A stretch of 64,000 nucleotides of DNA from Clostridia bacterium (GCA_017396395.1 JAFQMF010000015.1:62001-126000), one strand, 5' to 3'. Shown: positions 50,285 through 59,498, numbered from the stretch's first letter. The notes: generated by a model not told the origin, from the letters alone. Translations and numbers: made by a program.

Positions 50285-50297
50285 GTTTATCATAAAC
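50285..50297. repeat. Palindrome upstream of fucI
   Basis: GTTTATCATAAAC, perfect 6-bp arms round one base, 43 bases before the fucI start. It may be an operator. I see no convincing sigma-A promoter here; an AT-rich TTATTATATATATTAAG stretch follows. Confidence 0.4.
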
Positions 50298-50340
50298 AAA
50301 ATTTATTATATATATTAAGATATACAGGAGGGAAAGGAAA

Positions 50341-52170
50341 ATGGCAAAGAAAAGATATGTAGGAGATTATCCGGTAATTGGTATCCGTCCAATTGTTGAC
50401 GGAAGAAGAGGTCCAATGATGCTTCGTGAAAGTCTTGAGTCACAAGTGTGGGCTATGGCAAATGCTGCGAAAAAACTATTTGAAGAAAATTTATATTATT
50501 CAAATGGTGACCCTGTTAAGGTTGTTATAGCAGATACATCAATTGGACGTGTGCCTGAAGCGGCAGCTTGTGCTGATAAATTTAAAAAGGAAGGGGTAGA
50601 TATTACTCTTTCTGTAACACCTTGCTGGTGCTACGGTTCGGAAACAATGGATATGGATCCTACAACTATCAAGGGTGTTTGGGGATTTAACGGAACAGAG
50701 CGTCCAGGTGCAGTATATCTTGCAGCAGTTTTAGCAGGACACGCACAAAAAGGTCTTCCTGCCTTTGGTATTTACGGTCATGAAGTACAGGACCGTGACC
50801 AGATTACAGAAATTCCCGAGGATGTTAAAGAAAAGCTTTTACGCTTCGGACGTGCCGCAGTAGCTGTTGCTACAATGCGTGGCAAGTCATATTTACAGAT
50901 AGGTTCCCAGTGTATGGGTATTGCAGGTTCTATTATTGATCAGGACTTTATGGAATCTTACCTTGGTATGCGTGTTGAATCTGTTGATGAAATTGAAATC
51001 ATCAGAAGAATGGAAGAAGGCATTTATAACGAGGAAGAATATCAGAAGGCTCTTGCTTGGACAAAGGAACATTGCAAAGAAGGCAGAGATGATAATCCTG
51101 AAAGTGTAGAATTTTTAGGAGAAACAAGAAAGATTAAGTTTACAGATGAAGAAAAAGAAAAACAATGGGAATTCACTGTTAAAATGTACTGTATCATAAA
51201 GGACCTTATGTGCGGAAACAAGAATCTTCCTGATGCTTTTGAGGAAGAAAAAGTAGGTCATAACGCAATTGCAGGCGGTTTCCAGGGTCAGCGTCAGTGG
51301 ACAGACCATTGGCCAAACTGTGACTATCCTGAGGCTCTTTTATCTTCAACCTTTGACTATGAAGGTGCTAGAGAGCCATACACACTGGCTACAGAAAATG
51401 ATGTACTTAATGGTCTTGGAATGTTATTTATGAGACTTCTTACACACAGAGCACAAATATTTGCAGATGTTCGTACTTACTGGTCAGGTGAGGCAACAAA
51501 GAGAGTTACAGGATATGACCTTCAGGGTAAGGCGGCAGAGTCTAACGGTCTTATTCACCTTCTTAATTCAGGTGCGGCTTGTCTTGATGCGTCAGGTGTA
51601 TGTACAGACGAAAATGGCAACCCAACAATGAAAAAGTGGTGGGAAGTTAATGATGAAGATATTAAGAAGATGACTGACGCTACTGTTTGGTGCGAAGCTG
51701 GTTTTGATAACTTCAGAGGAGGCGGTTTCTCCAGCCATTATACAACAAAGGCAGAAATGCCCTGTACAATGATTAGACTTAACCTTGTAAAAGGTCTTGG
51801 ACCTGTTCTTCAGATAGCTGAAGGCTGGACAGTTAATCTTCCTGATGAGGTATCTGATACTTTAATGGAACGTACAAATCCAACATGGCCTTGCACATGG
51901 TTTGCTCCTCGTTGTGACGGTAAGGAAGGCTCACCATTTAAGACTGCTTATGAAGTTATGCAGAACTGGGGTGCTAATCACGGTGCTATTTCATATGGTC
52001 ATATAGGTGCAGACCTTATTACAATGTGTTCAATGCTTCGTATTCCCGTATGTATGCATAATGTACCTGAGGAAGAAATTTTCCGTCCTGCGGCTTGGAA
52101 TGCATTTGGTATGGATAAAGAGGGACAGGACTACAGAGCTTGCAGCACATATGGCCCCTTATATAAATAA
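50341..52170 (+). CDS. fucI: L-fucose isomerase
   Basis: 609 residues. Isomerises L-fucose to L-fuculose (and D-arabinose to D-ribulose) with a divalent metal. FucI marks: [21 protein letters not shown] at the start, [30 protein letters not shown] with catalytic-region residues, and [15 protein letters not shown] near residue 355. The C-terminal domain ends [21 protein letters not shown]. Length is normal (E. coli enzyme 591). It has the strong ribosome site AGGAGGG. No fuculokinase or fuculose-phosphate aldolase gene is in the window, so the product must be used by genes elsewhere. Confidence 0.96.
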   Translation: MAKKRYVGDYPVIGIRPIVDGRRGPMMLRESLESQVWAMANAAKKLFEENLYYSNGDPVKVVIADTSIGRVPEAAACADKFKKEGVDITLSVTPCWCYGSETMDMDPTTIKGVWGFNGTERPGAVYLAAVLAGHAQKGLPAFGIYGHEVQDRDQITEIPEDVKEKLLRFGRAAVAVATMRGKSYLQIGSQCMGIAGSIIDQDFMESYLGMRVESVDEIEIIRRMEEGIYNEEEYQKALAWTKEHCKEGRDDNPESVEFLGETRKIKFTDEEKEKQWEFTVKMYCIIKDLMCGNKNLPDAFEEEKVGHNAIAGGFQGQRQWTDHWPNCDYPEALLSSTFDYEGAREPYTLATENDVLNGLGMLFMRLLTHRAQIFADVRTYWSGEATKRVTGYDLQGKAAESNGLIHLLNSGAACLDASGVCTDENGNPTMKKWWEVNDEDIKKMTDATVWCEAGFDNFRGGGFSSHYTTKAEMPCTMIRLNLVKGLGPVLQIAEGWTVNLPDEVSDTLMERTNPTWPCTWFAPRCDGKEGSPFKTAYEVMQNWGANHGAISYGHIGADLITMCSMLRIPVCMHNVPEEEIFRPAAWNAFGMDKEGQDYRACSTYGPLYK

Positions 52171-52193
52171 ATAATAGATTTAAACTGTAAGGT

Positions 52194-52225
52194 AAGGCGG
52201 ACCTTTAAGGTCCGTCTTATTTTTA
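52194..52225 (+). terminator. Terminator of fucI
   Basis: Stem AAGGCGGACC/GGTCCGTCTT (one G-U) with a TTTAA loop, followed by ATTTTTAC. Confidence 0.85.
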
Positions 52226-52241
52226 CAACTAAAAAAGTCTA

Positions 52242-52270
52242 TTGACCCATAATATTATAGGTGTTATAAT
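52242..52270 (+). promoter_or_regulatory. Sigma-A promoter of the permuted MetQ-like gene
   Basis: TTGACC (52242-52247), 17 bases, TATAAT (52265-52270). The leader is about 28 bases, so there is no SAM riboswitch. Confidence 0.75.
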
Positions 52271-52305
52271 GGAATTGGTAGTATAACAAAAAGGAGCGAA
52301 AAAGT

Positions 52306-53163
52306 ATGAAAAAGTTAATAAGTCTTGCACTTGTAATTTTCATAGCAACTACTTTTGCAGTTGGTTTTTCAGGCTGCAAAGGAAAAGCGAATTTTACTAT
52401 AGCAGTTCCCAGCGATACAACAAATAAGGCACGTGCACTTTTATTACTGGAGGAAAACGGTCTTATTACTCTTAAAGAAGGTGCAGGAATAACAGCTACT
52501 AAAAATGATATTGCACAAAATCCTTATAGTATTCACATTAAAGAGGTTGAAGCAGATCAGGTTTCGGATATATTGCAGGATGTGGATTATGCAGTGATTA
52601 ATTCAAATTATGCTATTGAGGCAGGTATTAATCCTATGCAGGACGCATTTGCTATTGAAGGCTCATCTTCTGCATACAGCAATATTCTTGCGGTAAAAGA
52701 GGGAAGAGAAAATGAGGATATTATAAAAGCTCTTGTGGCAGCACTTGAAAGTAAACAGGTGGCTGATTTTATTGAAAGTAAATATGAGGGAACTATTGTA
52801 AGTACAGTTGATAATCTTACAAACGGATACCACCCCGATGTTAATTATAATGTTTTAAATGGTAAAAAGGTTACTGTTGCCGCGTCACCTGAACCTCATG
52901 CGGAAATTCTTAGCATTGTTAAGGATATTCTTGCAGAAAAAAGTATTGAACTTGATATAAAAGTGTTTACTGACTATGTTCAACCTAACAAGGTTGTAGA
53001 AAGCGGAGAAATTGATGCAAACTATTTTCAGCATGTTCCTTATCTTGAGAATTTCAACAAAGAAAATAATACACATATTATTTCAGTATCCGCTATTCAT
53101 GTAGAGCCTATGGGTATTTACGGAGGAAAGCAGACAGAACTTAATGCAATTAAGAAAAAATAA
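52306..53163 (+). CDS. MetQ/NlpA-family lipoprotein with circularly permuted domain order
   Basis: 285 residues. Signal peptide with lipobox FSGC (Cys24). Residues 29-165 correspond to the usual second half of MetQ: FTIAVPSDTTNKARALLLLE, AVINSNYAIEAGINP, then the DFIESKYEG motif that normally ends the protein. After a linker (166-187), residues 188-285 match the usual first half: VAASPEPHAEIL, VFTDYVQPN, YFQHVPYLENFN and HVEPMGIY. The chain stops exactly where the first block would normally follow. All parts of a type II binding protein are present, in reversed order. No metN or metI gene is adjacent. Promoter, ribosome site (AAGGAG) and terminator look normal. MetQ proteins bind methionine; this ligand is unknown. 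Confidence 0.88.
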   Translation: MKKLISLALVIFIATTFAVGFSGCKGKANFTIAVPSDTTNKARALLLLEENGLITLKEGAGITATKNDIAQNPYSIHIKEVEADQVSDILQDVDYAVINSNYAIEAGINPMQDAFAIEGSSSAYSNILAVKEGRENEDIIKALVAALESKQVADFIESKYEGTIVSTVDNLTNGYHPDVNYNVLNGKKVTVAASPEPHAEILSIVKDILAEKSIELDIKVFTDYVQPNKVVESGEIDANYFQHVPYLENFNKENNTHIISVSAIHVEPMGIYGGKQTELNAIKKK

Positions 53164-53231
53164 GTCAAAAATGGGGCTTTAGTATAATTGAAATAAAAAG
53201 ATAAATAAAAAGTTCCAGATTATTAAGCATG

Positions 53232-53266
53232 AAAAAGGCTGAACAATTAAATTGTTCAGCCTTTTA
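53232..53266. terminator. Bidirectional terminator between the MetQ-like gene and upp
   Basis: 15-bp stem AAAAGGCTGAACAAT and complement (53233-53247 and 53251-53265), three-base loop, suited to both strands. Confidence 0.88.
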
Positions 53267-53283
53267 AGTTATTATAAATATCC

Positions 53284-53919
53284 TTAAATTGTGCCAAATA
53301 ATCTGTCGCCGGCATCTCCAAGACCAGGACAGATATAACCATGGTCATTAAGTCTTTCATCTACAGCAGCACAGTAAATCTGCACGTCAGGATGATCCTG
53401 TTGAATCCTGTCAATTCCATTTTCCGCAGCTAAAATGCACATAAGTTTAATGTTTTTGCCGCCGCGTTTTTTAATAAATTCAATAGCAGCAGATGCAGAA
53501 CCCCCGGTTGCAAGCATTGGGTCAACAACAAAAATTTGTCTTTCTTCAATATCGGAGGGGAGCTTGCAATAATACTCAACAGGCTCTAAAGTTTCAGGGT
53601 CTCTGTAAAGACCGATATGCCCAATTTTTGCAGCAGGAATAAGATTAAGCATACCGCTTACCATACCAAGACCTGCACGGAGGATTGGAACAACGGCAAG
53701 CTTTTTACCTGCAAGCACCTTTGTTGTAGTCTTTTCTATTGGAGTCTGGATAGTAACCTCAGTTAAAGGAAGTTCACGAGTTGCTTCATAGGCAATTAAG
53801 GTTGCAATTTCGTCAACCAACTCTTTAAATTCCTTTGTACCTGTGTTAACATCTCTTAAAATCGAAAGCTTATGCTGAATTAAAGGGTGGTCCATAATAA
53901 GAAGATTTTTCTCTGTCAT
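53284..53919 (-). CDS. upp: Uracil phosphoribosyltransferase
   Basis: 211 residues from the ATG at 53919, which lies 8 bases after AAGGA; two further ATGs just upstream overlap that site. Converts uracil and PRPP to UMP in pyrimidine salvage. Family marks: [36 protein letters not shown], the PRPP loop [17 protein letters not shown] and a C-terminal [15 protein letters not shown]. Monocistronic with its own promoter. Confidence 0.97.
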   Translation of the reverse strand: MTEKNLLIMDHPLIQHKLSILRDVNTGTKEFKELVDEIATLIAYEATRELPLTEVTIQTPIEKTTTKVLAGKKLAVVPILRAGLGMVSGMLNLIPAAKIGHIGLYRDPETLEPVEYYCKLPSDIEERQIFVVDPMLATGGSASAAIEFIKKRGGKNIKLMCILAAENGIDRIQQDHPDVQIYCAAVDERLNDHGYICPGLGDAGDRLFGTI

Positions 53920-53962
53920 TTTCATCATCCTTCTTTGGTAAGTGTTATATTTTTATACTACT

Positions 53963-53991
53963 ATTATATAATAAAGGAAGTAAAAAGTCAA
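53963..53991 (-). promoter_or_regulatory. Sigma-A promoter of upp
   Basis: Minus strand: TTGACT (53986-53991), 17 bases, TATAAT (53963-53968). Confidence 0.75.
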
Positions 53992-54110
53992 ATGTTATTT
54001 TAAAAGGCAAAAATGAAATAGAAAACCAAAAAACTTTCGTTTTTGCATAAATCTGCTTAGAAAAACAAGATAAAATGAAAGGATTTGCATAAATTATTTC
54101 AAAAAAACCC

Positions 54111-54139
54111 TTGACGACAAAGTTTAAATGTGCTATAAT
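54111..54139 (+). promoter_or_regulatory. Sigma-A promoter of the citrate synthase gene
   Basis: TTGACG (54111-54116), 17 bases, TATAAT (54134-54139). Confidence 0.75.
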
Positions 54140-54188
54140 TGTAGGTATTAATAAAAAAGTTCGGTTAAAAGGAATTCGGGTGAAAAAT

Positions 54189-55535
54189 ATGGATTTGAAA
54201 AATAAAAAAGTTAATAACATAACTGAAAAAACTAAGGAAAAATATGACATTAATTATAATAATTATCCACTTTACAATGTAAAAAGGGGACTAAGAAATG
54301 ATGATGGTACTGGTGTACTTGCGGGTCTTACTTCTGTAGGTGAGGTTAGAGGTTATATTATTGATGACGGCGAACGAGTTCCTATTGAAGGGAGATTAAG
54401 ATACAGAGGCGTTGATGTAAGAAAAATTGTTAATGCATGCTATAATGAAAGACGCTTTGGTTATGAGGAAGTAATGTTTCTGCTTTTATACGGATATCTT
54501 CCTGATAAGGAAGCTCTTAATGAATTTTACCATGTTTTAGGTGAAATGAGAAATCTTCCTGTAAGCTTTACAGAGGACATGATTATGAAAGCACCCAGCA
54601 AAAATATTATGAACAAGCTTGCAAGTGCTGTGCTCTCTATGTATTCTTATGATGAAGAACCTGATGCTACAGACCTTAATAATTTAATAAGACAGTCTTT
54701 GGAAATTATTGCAAGACTTCCTGCAATAATCAGTTATGCATATCAGACAAAAAGACATTATTACGATAATGGAAGTTTTATTTTACATTCACCCCGTGCT
54801 GATTATTCTACTGCGGAAAATATTTTGCATATGATAAGACCAGACAGTAAGTTTACGCGATTTGAAGCAGAAGTTCTTGACCTTATGCTTATTTTACACG
54901 CAGAACATGGTGGAGGTAACAACTCAGCTTTTGTATGCAGAGTTGCAAGCTCTACAGGTACAGATACATATTCTGCCATAGCAGCAGCAATAGGCTCGCT
55001 TAAAGGACCTAAGCACGGAGGTGCCAATCAGAAGGTTATGGCGATGATGGCAGACATAAAGAAAAATGTTAAGGACTGGTCAAATGATGAGGAAATATCC
55101 AACTACTTAAGACGCATAATTAATAAAGAGGTAGGGGATAAAAGCGGACTTGTATATGGTATGGGGCACGCTGTTTACAGTCTTTCTGATCCAAGAGCAG
55201 TAATGCTTAAGACAAAGGCAAAGGAGCTTGCCATTGAAAAGGGCTGTATGAAGGAATTTGCTTTATATGATGCAATAGAACGTCTTACACCCGATATATT
55301 TGCAGAAATAAAGAAAAACAATAAGGTTATTTGTGCAAATGTAGATTTGTATTCTGGACTTGTTTACACTATGCTTGATATTCCTGAAGATTTATTTACT
55401 CCTCTTTTCGCAGTAGCCAGATGTGTGGGATGGTGTGCACACCGAATTGAGGAAATTTCAAACAGCAAAATTATAAGACCTGCATATAAAAACATTTGCC
55501 ATAGAGTTGATTATATACCTATGAGTGAAAGATAA
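54189..55535 (+). CDS. gltA: Citrate synthase
   Basis: 448 residues from ATG 54189. Condenses acetyl-CoA and oxaloacetate. The catalytic regions are visible: the first His in LHAEHGGGNNSAF, the second in GMGHAVYSLSDPRAVM, a large-domain LKGPKHGGANQKVM and the terminal CAHRIEEISNSKIIRPAY. The N-terminal 45 residues before GVLAGLTSVGEVRGY are longer and more charged than in the E. coli enzyme, as in other clostridial forms. No aconitase or isocitrate dehydrogenase gene is near. The dUTPase gene follows after 13 bases, probably on one transcript. Confidence 0.94.
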   Translation: MDLKNKKVNNITEKTKEKYDINYNNYPLYNVKRGLRNDDGTGVLAGLTSVGEVRGYIIDDGERVPIEGRLRYRGVDVRKIVNACYNERRFGYEEVMFLLLYGYLPDKEALNEFYHVLGEMRNLPVSFTEDMIMKAPSKNIMNKLASAVLSMYSYDEEPDATDLNNLIRQSLEIIARLPAIISYAYQTKRHYYDNGSFILHSPRADYSTAENILHMIRPDSKFTRFEAEVLDLMLILHAEHGGGNNSAFVCRVASSTGTDTYSAIAAAIGSLKGPKHGGANQKVMAMMADIKKNVKDWSNDEEISNYLRRIINKEVGDKSGLVYGMGHAVYSLSDPRAVMLKTKAKELAIEKGCMKEFALYDAIERLTPDIFAEIKKNNKVICANVDLYSGLVYTMLDIPEDLFTPLFAVARCVGWCAHRIEEISNSKIIRPAYKNICHRVDYIPMSER

Positions 55536-55548
55536 AGGAGTGTTTAAA

Positions 55549-56046
55549 ATGAAAAAAATTGCACAGTTTTTTAAAGTATCAAAGGAGCAGTTTCAGGCAA
55601 GCTGGCAGGATGATTTTTCAGGGATTAATATGCCATACGATGATATAAAACTTCCCAAAAGAGCAACGAGCGGTTCTGCGGGTTATGACTTCTTTTCTCC
55701 CCTTGATTTTGAATTAAAACCCGGACAGACCATTAAAATTCCTACAGGGATTCGTGCAAAAATAGATGATGGATGGGTTCTTAAAATATATCCCAGAAGC
55801 GGTCTTGGATTTAAATACAGAATTCAGCTTAATAACACCGTAGGTATTATTGATAGTGATTATTATAATTCTGATAATGAAGGTCACATTTTTATTAAAA
55901 TAACAAATGACTCTAATGAAGGCAAAGTACTTTCTCTTAAAAAAGGGGAAGGTTTTGCACAAGGTATATTTTTAGAATATGGAATTACTGTGGATGATGA
56001 AACTGACGGAGTACGAAATGGAGGATTTGGGAGTACAACAAAATAA
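55549..56046 (+). CDS. dUTP diphosphatase-like protein
   Basis: 165 residues from ATG 55549 (AAAGGAG 8 bases before). dUTPase trimer fold with motifs: ATSGSAGYDFFSP (motif 1), IYPRSGLGFKYRI (motif 2), LNNTVGIIDSDYYN with the catalytic Asp (motif 3), GFAQGIFLEYG (motif 4) and the C-terminal RNGGFGSTTK (motif 5). Hydrolyses dUTP to dUMP. The first 30 residues (KVSKEQFQASWQDDF) are an addition before motif 1. It is probably co-transcribed with citrate synthase. Confidence 0.9.
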   Translation: MKKIAQFFKVSKEQFQASWQDDFSGINMPYDDIKLPKRATSGSAGYDFFSPLDFELKPGQTIKIPTGIRAKIDDGWVLKIYPRSGLGFKYRIQLNNTVGIIDSDYYNSDNEGHIFIKITNDSNEGKVLSLKKGEGFAQGIFLEYGITVDDETDGVRNGGFGSTTK

Positions 56047-56066
56047 AATAATATAATATATCATAG

Positions 56067-56102
56067 CACCTTGAAGGTAAATTTACTTTCAAGGTGTTTT
56101 TT
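56067..56102 (+). terminator. Terminator of the citrate synthase-dUTPase unit
   Basis: CACCTTGAAGGTAAA pairs with TTTACTTTCAAGGTG (one G-U), followed by TTTTTTAT. Confidence 0.85.
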
Positions 56103-56113
56103 ATGTCTTTTAG

Positions 56114-56142
56114 TCATTATTGCGGCTGTCTTTGAATAAACT
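56114..56142 (+). promoter_or_regulatory. Candidate sigma-E promoter of pdaB
   Basis: TCATTAT (56114-56120), 14 bases, AATAAACT (56135-56142). It resembles the candidate ahead of spoIIIA in both boxes and has the same spacing. pdaB is a sigma-E gene in Bacillus. Weaker than the spoIIIA site (5 of 7 in the -35). Confidence 0.35.
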
Positions 56143-56190
56143 ATGTACATATAACAATTTTTTAACAGGGAAAAAGGATGTGCTTATTTT

Positions 56191-56952
56191 ATGAAGATTT
56201 TTGTATTTTCCAAGGATACTCTATTAATTTATGGTCTTGTGGTGCTTGTTCTTGTGGGAATGTTTACTGTGGGTACAATGAGTGAAACAGTTATAACAAA
56301 TGCAACGACAGGCAGTAATTTGCCTGTTTATAGTGTTAAAACTGAGAAAAAACAAATTGCAATTACTTTTGATTGTGCATGGGAAGATACAGAAACTAAC
56401 AGTATAATACAGGTGCTTAAGGATAACAACGCAAAGAGCAGTTTCTTTGTTGTAGGAGGTTATGCTGACAGATATCCTGAAAGCTTAAAAAAGCTTTGTC
56501 AGGACGGGCATGAGGTGCTGAACCATACTGATACACACCTTCATATGTCAAAACTTTCAAAAGAACAGATTATAAAGGAAATTACTGTCTGTGAAGATAA
56601 AATAAATTCAATTACAGGGCAGTCTTTGAAAATTTTTCGTCCTCCCTATGGAGATTACAATAACACTTTGATTACGGTTGCAAAGGAACAGGGATTTTTG
56701 CCTGTACAATGGGATGTAGATAGTAATGACTGGAAGGATACAGACCCTTCCAAGATTGCAAGTGAGGTTGCAGGAAATATTAAAAACGGCTCAATAGTAC
56801 TTTTTCATAATGGTGCAAAAAATACTGTGGAGGCATTAAAGATTTTGCTTCCACAGCTTAAAAATGAAGGTTATGAATTTGTACCTGTCAGTCAGCTTGT
56901 ATATAGGGAAGGTTATGTAATAGATAAAAGCGGTATGCAGTCTAAAATATAA
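56191..56952 (+). CDS. pdaB: Polysaccharide deacetylase PdaB (sporulation)
   Basis: 253 residues. One N-terminal membrane helix (about 9-28) and a NodB-type deacetylase domain (about 55-235): ITFDCAWEDTETNSI with the catalytic and metal Asp, NHTDTHLHMSKLSK with metal His residues, RPPYGDYNNTLI, and WDVDSNDWKDTDPS. The FDCAWED variant and the ending GSIVLFHNGAKNT are typical of PdaB, which is needed to keep spores stable and acts on cortex-type peptidoglycan. The next gene begins 23 bases after the stop. Confidence 0.92.
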   Translation: MKIFVFSKDTLLIYGLVVLVLVGMFTVGTMSETVITNATTGSNLPVYSVKTEKKQIAITFDCAWEDTETNSIIQVLKDNNAKSSFFVVGGYADRYPESLKKLCQDGHEVLNHTDTHLHMSKLSKEQIIKEITVCEDKINSITGQSLKIFRPPYGDYNNTLITVAKEQGFLPVQWDVDSNDWKDTDPSKIASEVAGNIKNGSIVLFHNGAKNTVEALKILLPQLKNEGYEFVPVSQLVYREGYVIDKSGMQSKI

Positions 56953-56975
56953 ATTTGCAGGGAGGAAAATTGGAA

Positions 56976-57608
56976 ATGGGTGAATTACTTAGTAATAATG
57001 AGGCGTCTGTGATAGGGAAAGTATGTCAGCTTCCGTATCTTAGTCATACACACTTTGAGGAGGAATTTTATATACTTTCATTAGAAGTGCCACGACTTAG
57101 TGATAATAGTGATGAGATAAATATTATGATATCTGAAAAATTGTATGATATTGAAGATATAGAAATCGGAGATGTTTTTAAGGTAAGCGGTCAGTTCCGT
57201 TCTTATAATAATTACAGTGGAATCGGAAACAGACTTATGCTGGTACTTTTTGCGAAAGAAATTGAGGCCGTTGCAGCCAGTACCTTACTTGATGATAGTA
57301 AACCTAACAGCATACATATTAAAGGTTATATATGCAAGGAGCCAATTTACCGAACGACTCCTTTTGGAAGGGAAATAACGGACCTTCTGGTGGCAGTAAA
57401 CAGAGCATATGGAAAATCTGATTATCTGCCTTGTATAGCATGGGGAAGGAATGCCAAATATTCCTCGAAGCTATCTGTGGGAGATATGGTGGAAATATGG
57501 GGAAGAATGCAAAGTCGAGAATATCAAAAGCGTCTTGAAAATGATGAAGTCATAACTAAAAAAGCATTTGAAATATCTATCAGCAGAATTGACAATATAG
57601 AAGAGTAA
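56976..57608 (+). CDS. Single-stranded DNA-binding-like OB-fold protein
   Basis: 210 residues from ATG 56976 (GGGAGG 10 bases before; a TTG at 56970 is the alternative). Two OB-fold-like parts: an N-terminal one (about 5-100, NEASVIGKVCQLPYLSHTHF) and a C-terminal SSB-type domain (about 110-205) with GYICKEPIYRTTPFGREITD, LPCIAWGRNAKYSSKL and VGDMVEIWGRMQSREY. The short acidic tail ends IDNIEE, not the DDDIPF-type tip of replicative SSB, so it may be a specialised paralogue. It is co-oriented with pdaB with no promoter between. Confidence 0.8.
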   Translation: MGELLSNNEASVIGKVCQLPYLSHTHFEEEFYILSLEVPRLSDNSDEINIMISEKLYDIEDIEIGDVFKVSGQFRSYNNYSGIGNRLMLVLFAKEIEAVAASTLLDDSKPNSIHIKGYICKEPIYRTTPFGREITDLLVAVNRAYGKSDYLPCIAWGRNAKYSSKLSVGDMVEIWGRMQSREYQKRLENDEVITKKAFEISISRIDNIEE

Positions 57609-57615
57609 AAGATGC

Positions 57616-57650
57616 AAAAAGGTCGAAGCAAGTTGCTTCGACCTTTTTAA
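57616..57650. terminator. Bidirectional terminator between the SSB-like and SLH genes
   Basis: 16-bp stem with core AGGTCGAAGCAA/TTGCTTCGACCT (57616-57631 and 57633-57648) and A5/T5 flanks. Confidence 0.9.
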
Positions 57651-57661
57651 TGTTTGTTTAA

Positions 57662-59461
57662 TTATTTCTGCACAACTACCATAGATGCAACATAGCTACC
57701 TGTCTTAGCGTTTCCAAATACTGTAATAGAAGTACCTGCTGCAAGAGCCTTTGTTGTAAGAGCTTTTCCTGACTGGTCAGTAATAGTAGCTTTGGATATG
57801 AATACAAGTTCAGAAGAATCTACAAGTTTAATATATCCATAAGCACTATTAAAATATTCTATAACACCGGATATATTTGTATTTTCGCCTTCTTCAACGC
57901 CATTTGCAAAAGCAGCTATTACATCAATTGCAGTTACAGTCTGAGCATCAATACTAAGCTTAACCTTATCACCTACTCTTAAGTTGTAGAATGTAACTGA
58001 AGAATCGGATTTTGTAATCTTTGCATTCTTAGTAACTGCATAGGTATAGCTGTTATTTGATGAATCTGTAACAGTAATGGATGGAGTAACTGAGATTATA
58101 ACCTGTGTAATTGTGCCTTCTGCTGTGCCTGTTTTACTCTTAGAAATAATTTCAGTAATTACGCCATAGGTTGTTTCGATTTCAACCTCGTCACCTACAA
58201 GGATATTTTCTACAGTTACTTTTTTGCCGTTTCTTGTAACGGAAACTGAACTGGAAAGTTCAAAGGCTACATTTTTACCGCCTGTAAGAACAGTCATTTT
58301 ATATGTGGGAAGAAGCTGAATATCTACAACCTTTCCCTTAAATGTTTGCAATTTGGATTCTGCAACAATGGATGTTACGTATCCTTCCTTTATTGTAAGA
58401 ACAATATAATCACCTTGTGTAAGGTCTGCTGCGGTGATTTTCTTATCATCCTTCTTAACGGAAACTGTTTTTGAAAGAGCATATGTGGTTGTAAGACCGG
58501 TTGAAGAATCCTGAACAGAAACCCCGTTGGTTTCATTGTCAATCTTTTCAAGTTTCAAATACTTTCCGTTTATAACTGCATCATAATCAGGAGATATTGT
58601 TTCAATAGCTACAACATTATCATTGCTCACAGTAATTCTGATTTTACTTCCGGTTAAAAGAGTTGCAGGAGAAACTGTTTTTCCGTCAAGCTTTACGGGG
58701 ATATTGTCAGCAATATCATATTCTTGCTGTTCACCATTATTTAATGTAACAATAATGCTGTTTGTAGAGGCATTGTAGAATTTTACACTACCGTCAAAAT
58801 ATTCGTATGATAAAATCGGAATAATTCTGCTGAGCATTACTGTCATTTGTGCTCTTGTAACTGTTCCGTTTGGTGCAAAGCTTCCATCACCCATACCAAG
58901 CATTATACCATTTTCTGATACATATTTAATGTAAGGAGCCATAGTTGAGTTGATTTCAGCTATATCAGAAAATGAAAGTGAAGATACAGAACCGGTAAGA
59001 GTTGCATTGTTTGTTGCAAGCTTTGCAAGAAATTCTGCAGCTTCATATCTTTTAATGGGAGTGTTTACAACGCCGTCTGAGGCATAAGTCAAAAAAGTTT
59101 TGTCTGAAAGGATACCTTTGTAAATAAGATATGATATTTCGCCTTTATATGGAGTTTTAAGAGGTTCCATAATGGATGCATAAGCTTCTTTTGCTTTTTC
59201 TATGTAAACTTCATTACCTTCAGCAGAATATCCGGCAACACGGGAAAAAAGCACCATAGCTTCACCCTTGGTAATAGCGTTTCCGGGGCGAAATGTGTTA
59301 TCGCTGTAACCCTTTATAATGCCCTGTTCCACCATGCTGTCAATAGCACCTCTTGCCCAGTCCCAGGAAGAGTCTAAAGTATCAGGATAAGATGCAAAGG
59401 CTGAAATAGCGGAAAATGCCATTACAGCAAGCACTATAAGAGCAATTAGTTTTTTCTTCAT
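57662..59461 (-). CDS. SLH-domain cell surface protein with tandem beta-repeats
   Basis: 599 residues. Signal peptide (about 1-23) and three SLH repeats (about 27-80, 90-160, 163-215; SSWDWARGAIDSMVEQGIIKGYSDNTFRP and SDIAEINSTMAPYIKYVSENGI regions) anchor it to the wall. The rest (about 220-599) consists of about five related units of 60-80 residues, each with a strand pattern, a G-K/K-K turn and a closing L..GD.V.....V..I motif (for example LTQGDYIVLTI, ILVGDEVEIET, LRVGDKVKLSI). Function of the repeats unknown. Monocistronic. Confidence 0.87.
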   Translation of the reverse strand: MKKKLIALIVLAVMAFSAISAFASYPDTLDSSWDWARGAIDSMVEQGIIKGYSDNTFRPGNAITKGEAMVLFSRVAGYSAEGNEVYIEKAKEAYASIMEPLKTPYKGEISYLIYKGILSDKTFLTYASDGVVNTPIKRYEAAEFLAKLATNNATLTGSVSSLSFSDIAEINSTMAPYIKYVSENGIMLGMGDGSFAPNGTVTRAQMTVMLSRIIPILSYEYFDGSVKFYNASTNSIIVTLNNGEQQEYDIADNIPVKLDGKTVSPATLLTGSKIRITVSNDNVVAIETISPDYDAVINGKYLKLEKIDNETNGVSVQDSSTGLTTTYALSKTVSVKKDDKKITAADLTQGDYIVLTIKEGYVTSIVAESKLQTFKGKVVDIQLLPTYKMTVLTGGKNVAFELSSSVSVTRNGKKVTVENILVGDEVEIETTYGVITEIISKSKTGTAEGTITQVIISVTPSITVTDSSNNSYTYAVTKNAKITKSDSSVTFYNLRVGDKVKLSIDAQTVTAIDVIAAFANGVEEGENTNISGVIEYFNSAYGYIKLVDSSELVFISKATITDQSGKALTTKALAAGTSITVFGNAKTGSYVASMVVVQK

Positions 59462-59498
59462 TGTAATAATCCTCCTTGATTATTTTTTCTTATTATAT

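Noticed and set aside
52271-52305. SAM or methionine riboswitch ahead of the MetQ-like gene
   Set aside because: The leader is about 28 bases and holds only a ribosome site.
56130-56170. Sigma-G promoter for pdaB (TGAATA ... CATATAA)
   Set aside because: The two boxes are only 9 bases apart, against 17-18 expected; the sigma-E-like site just upstream fits better.
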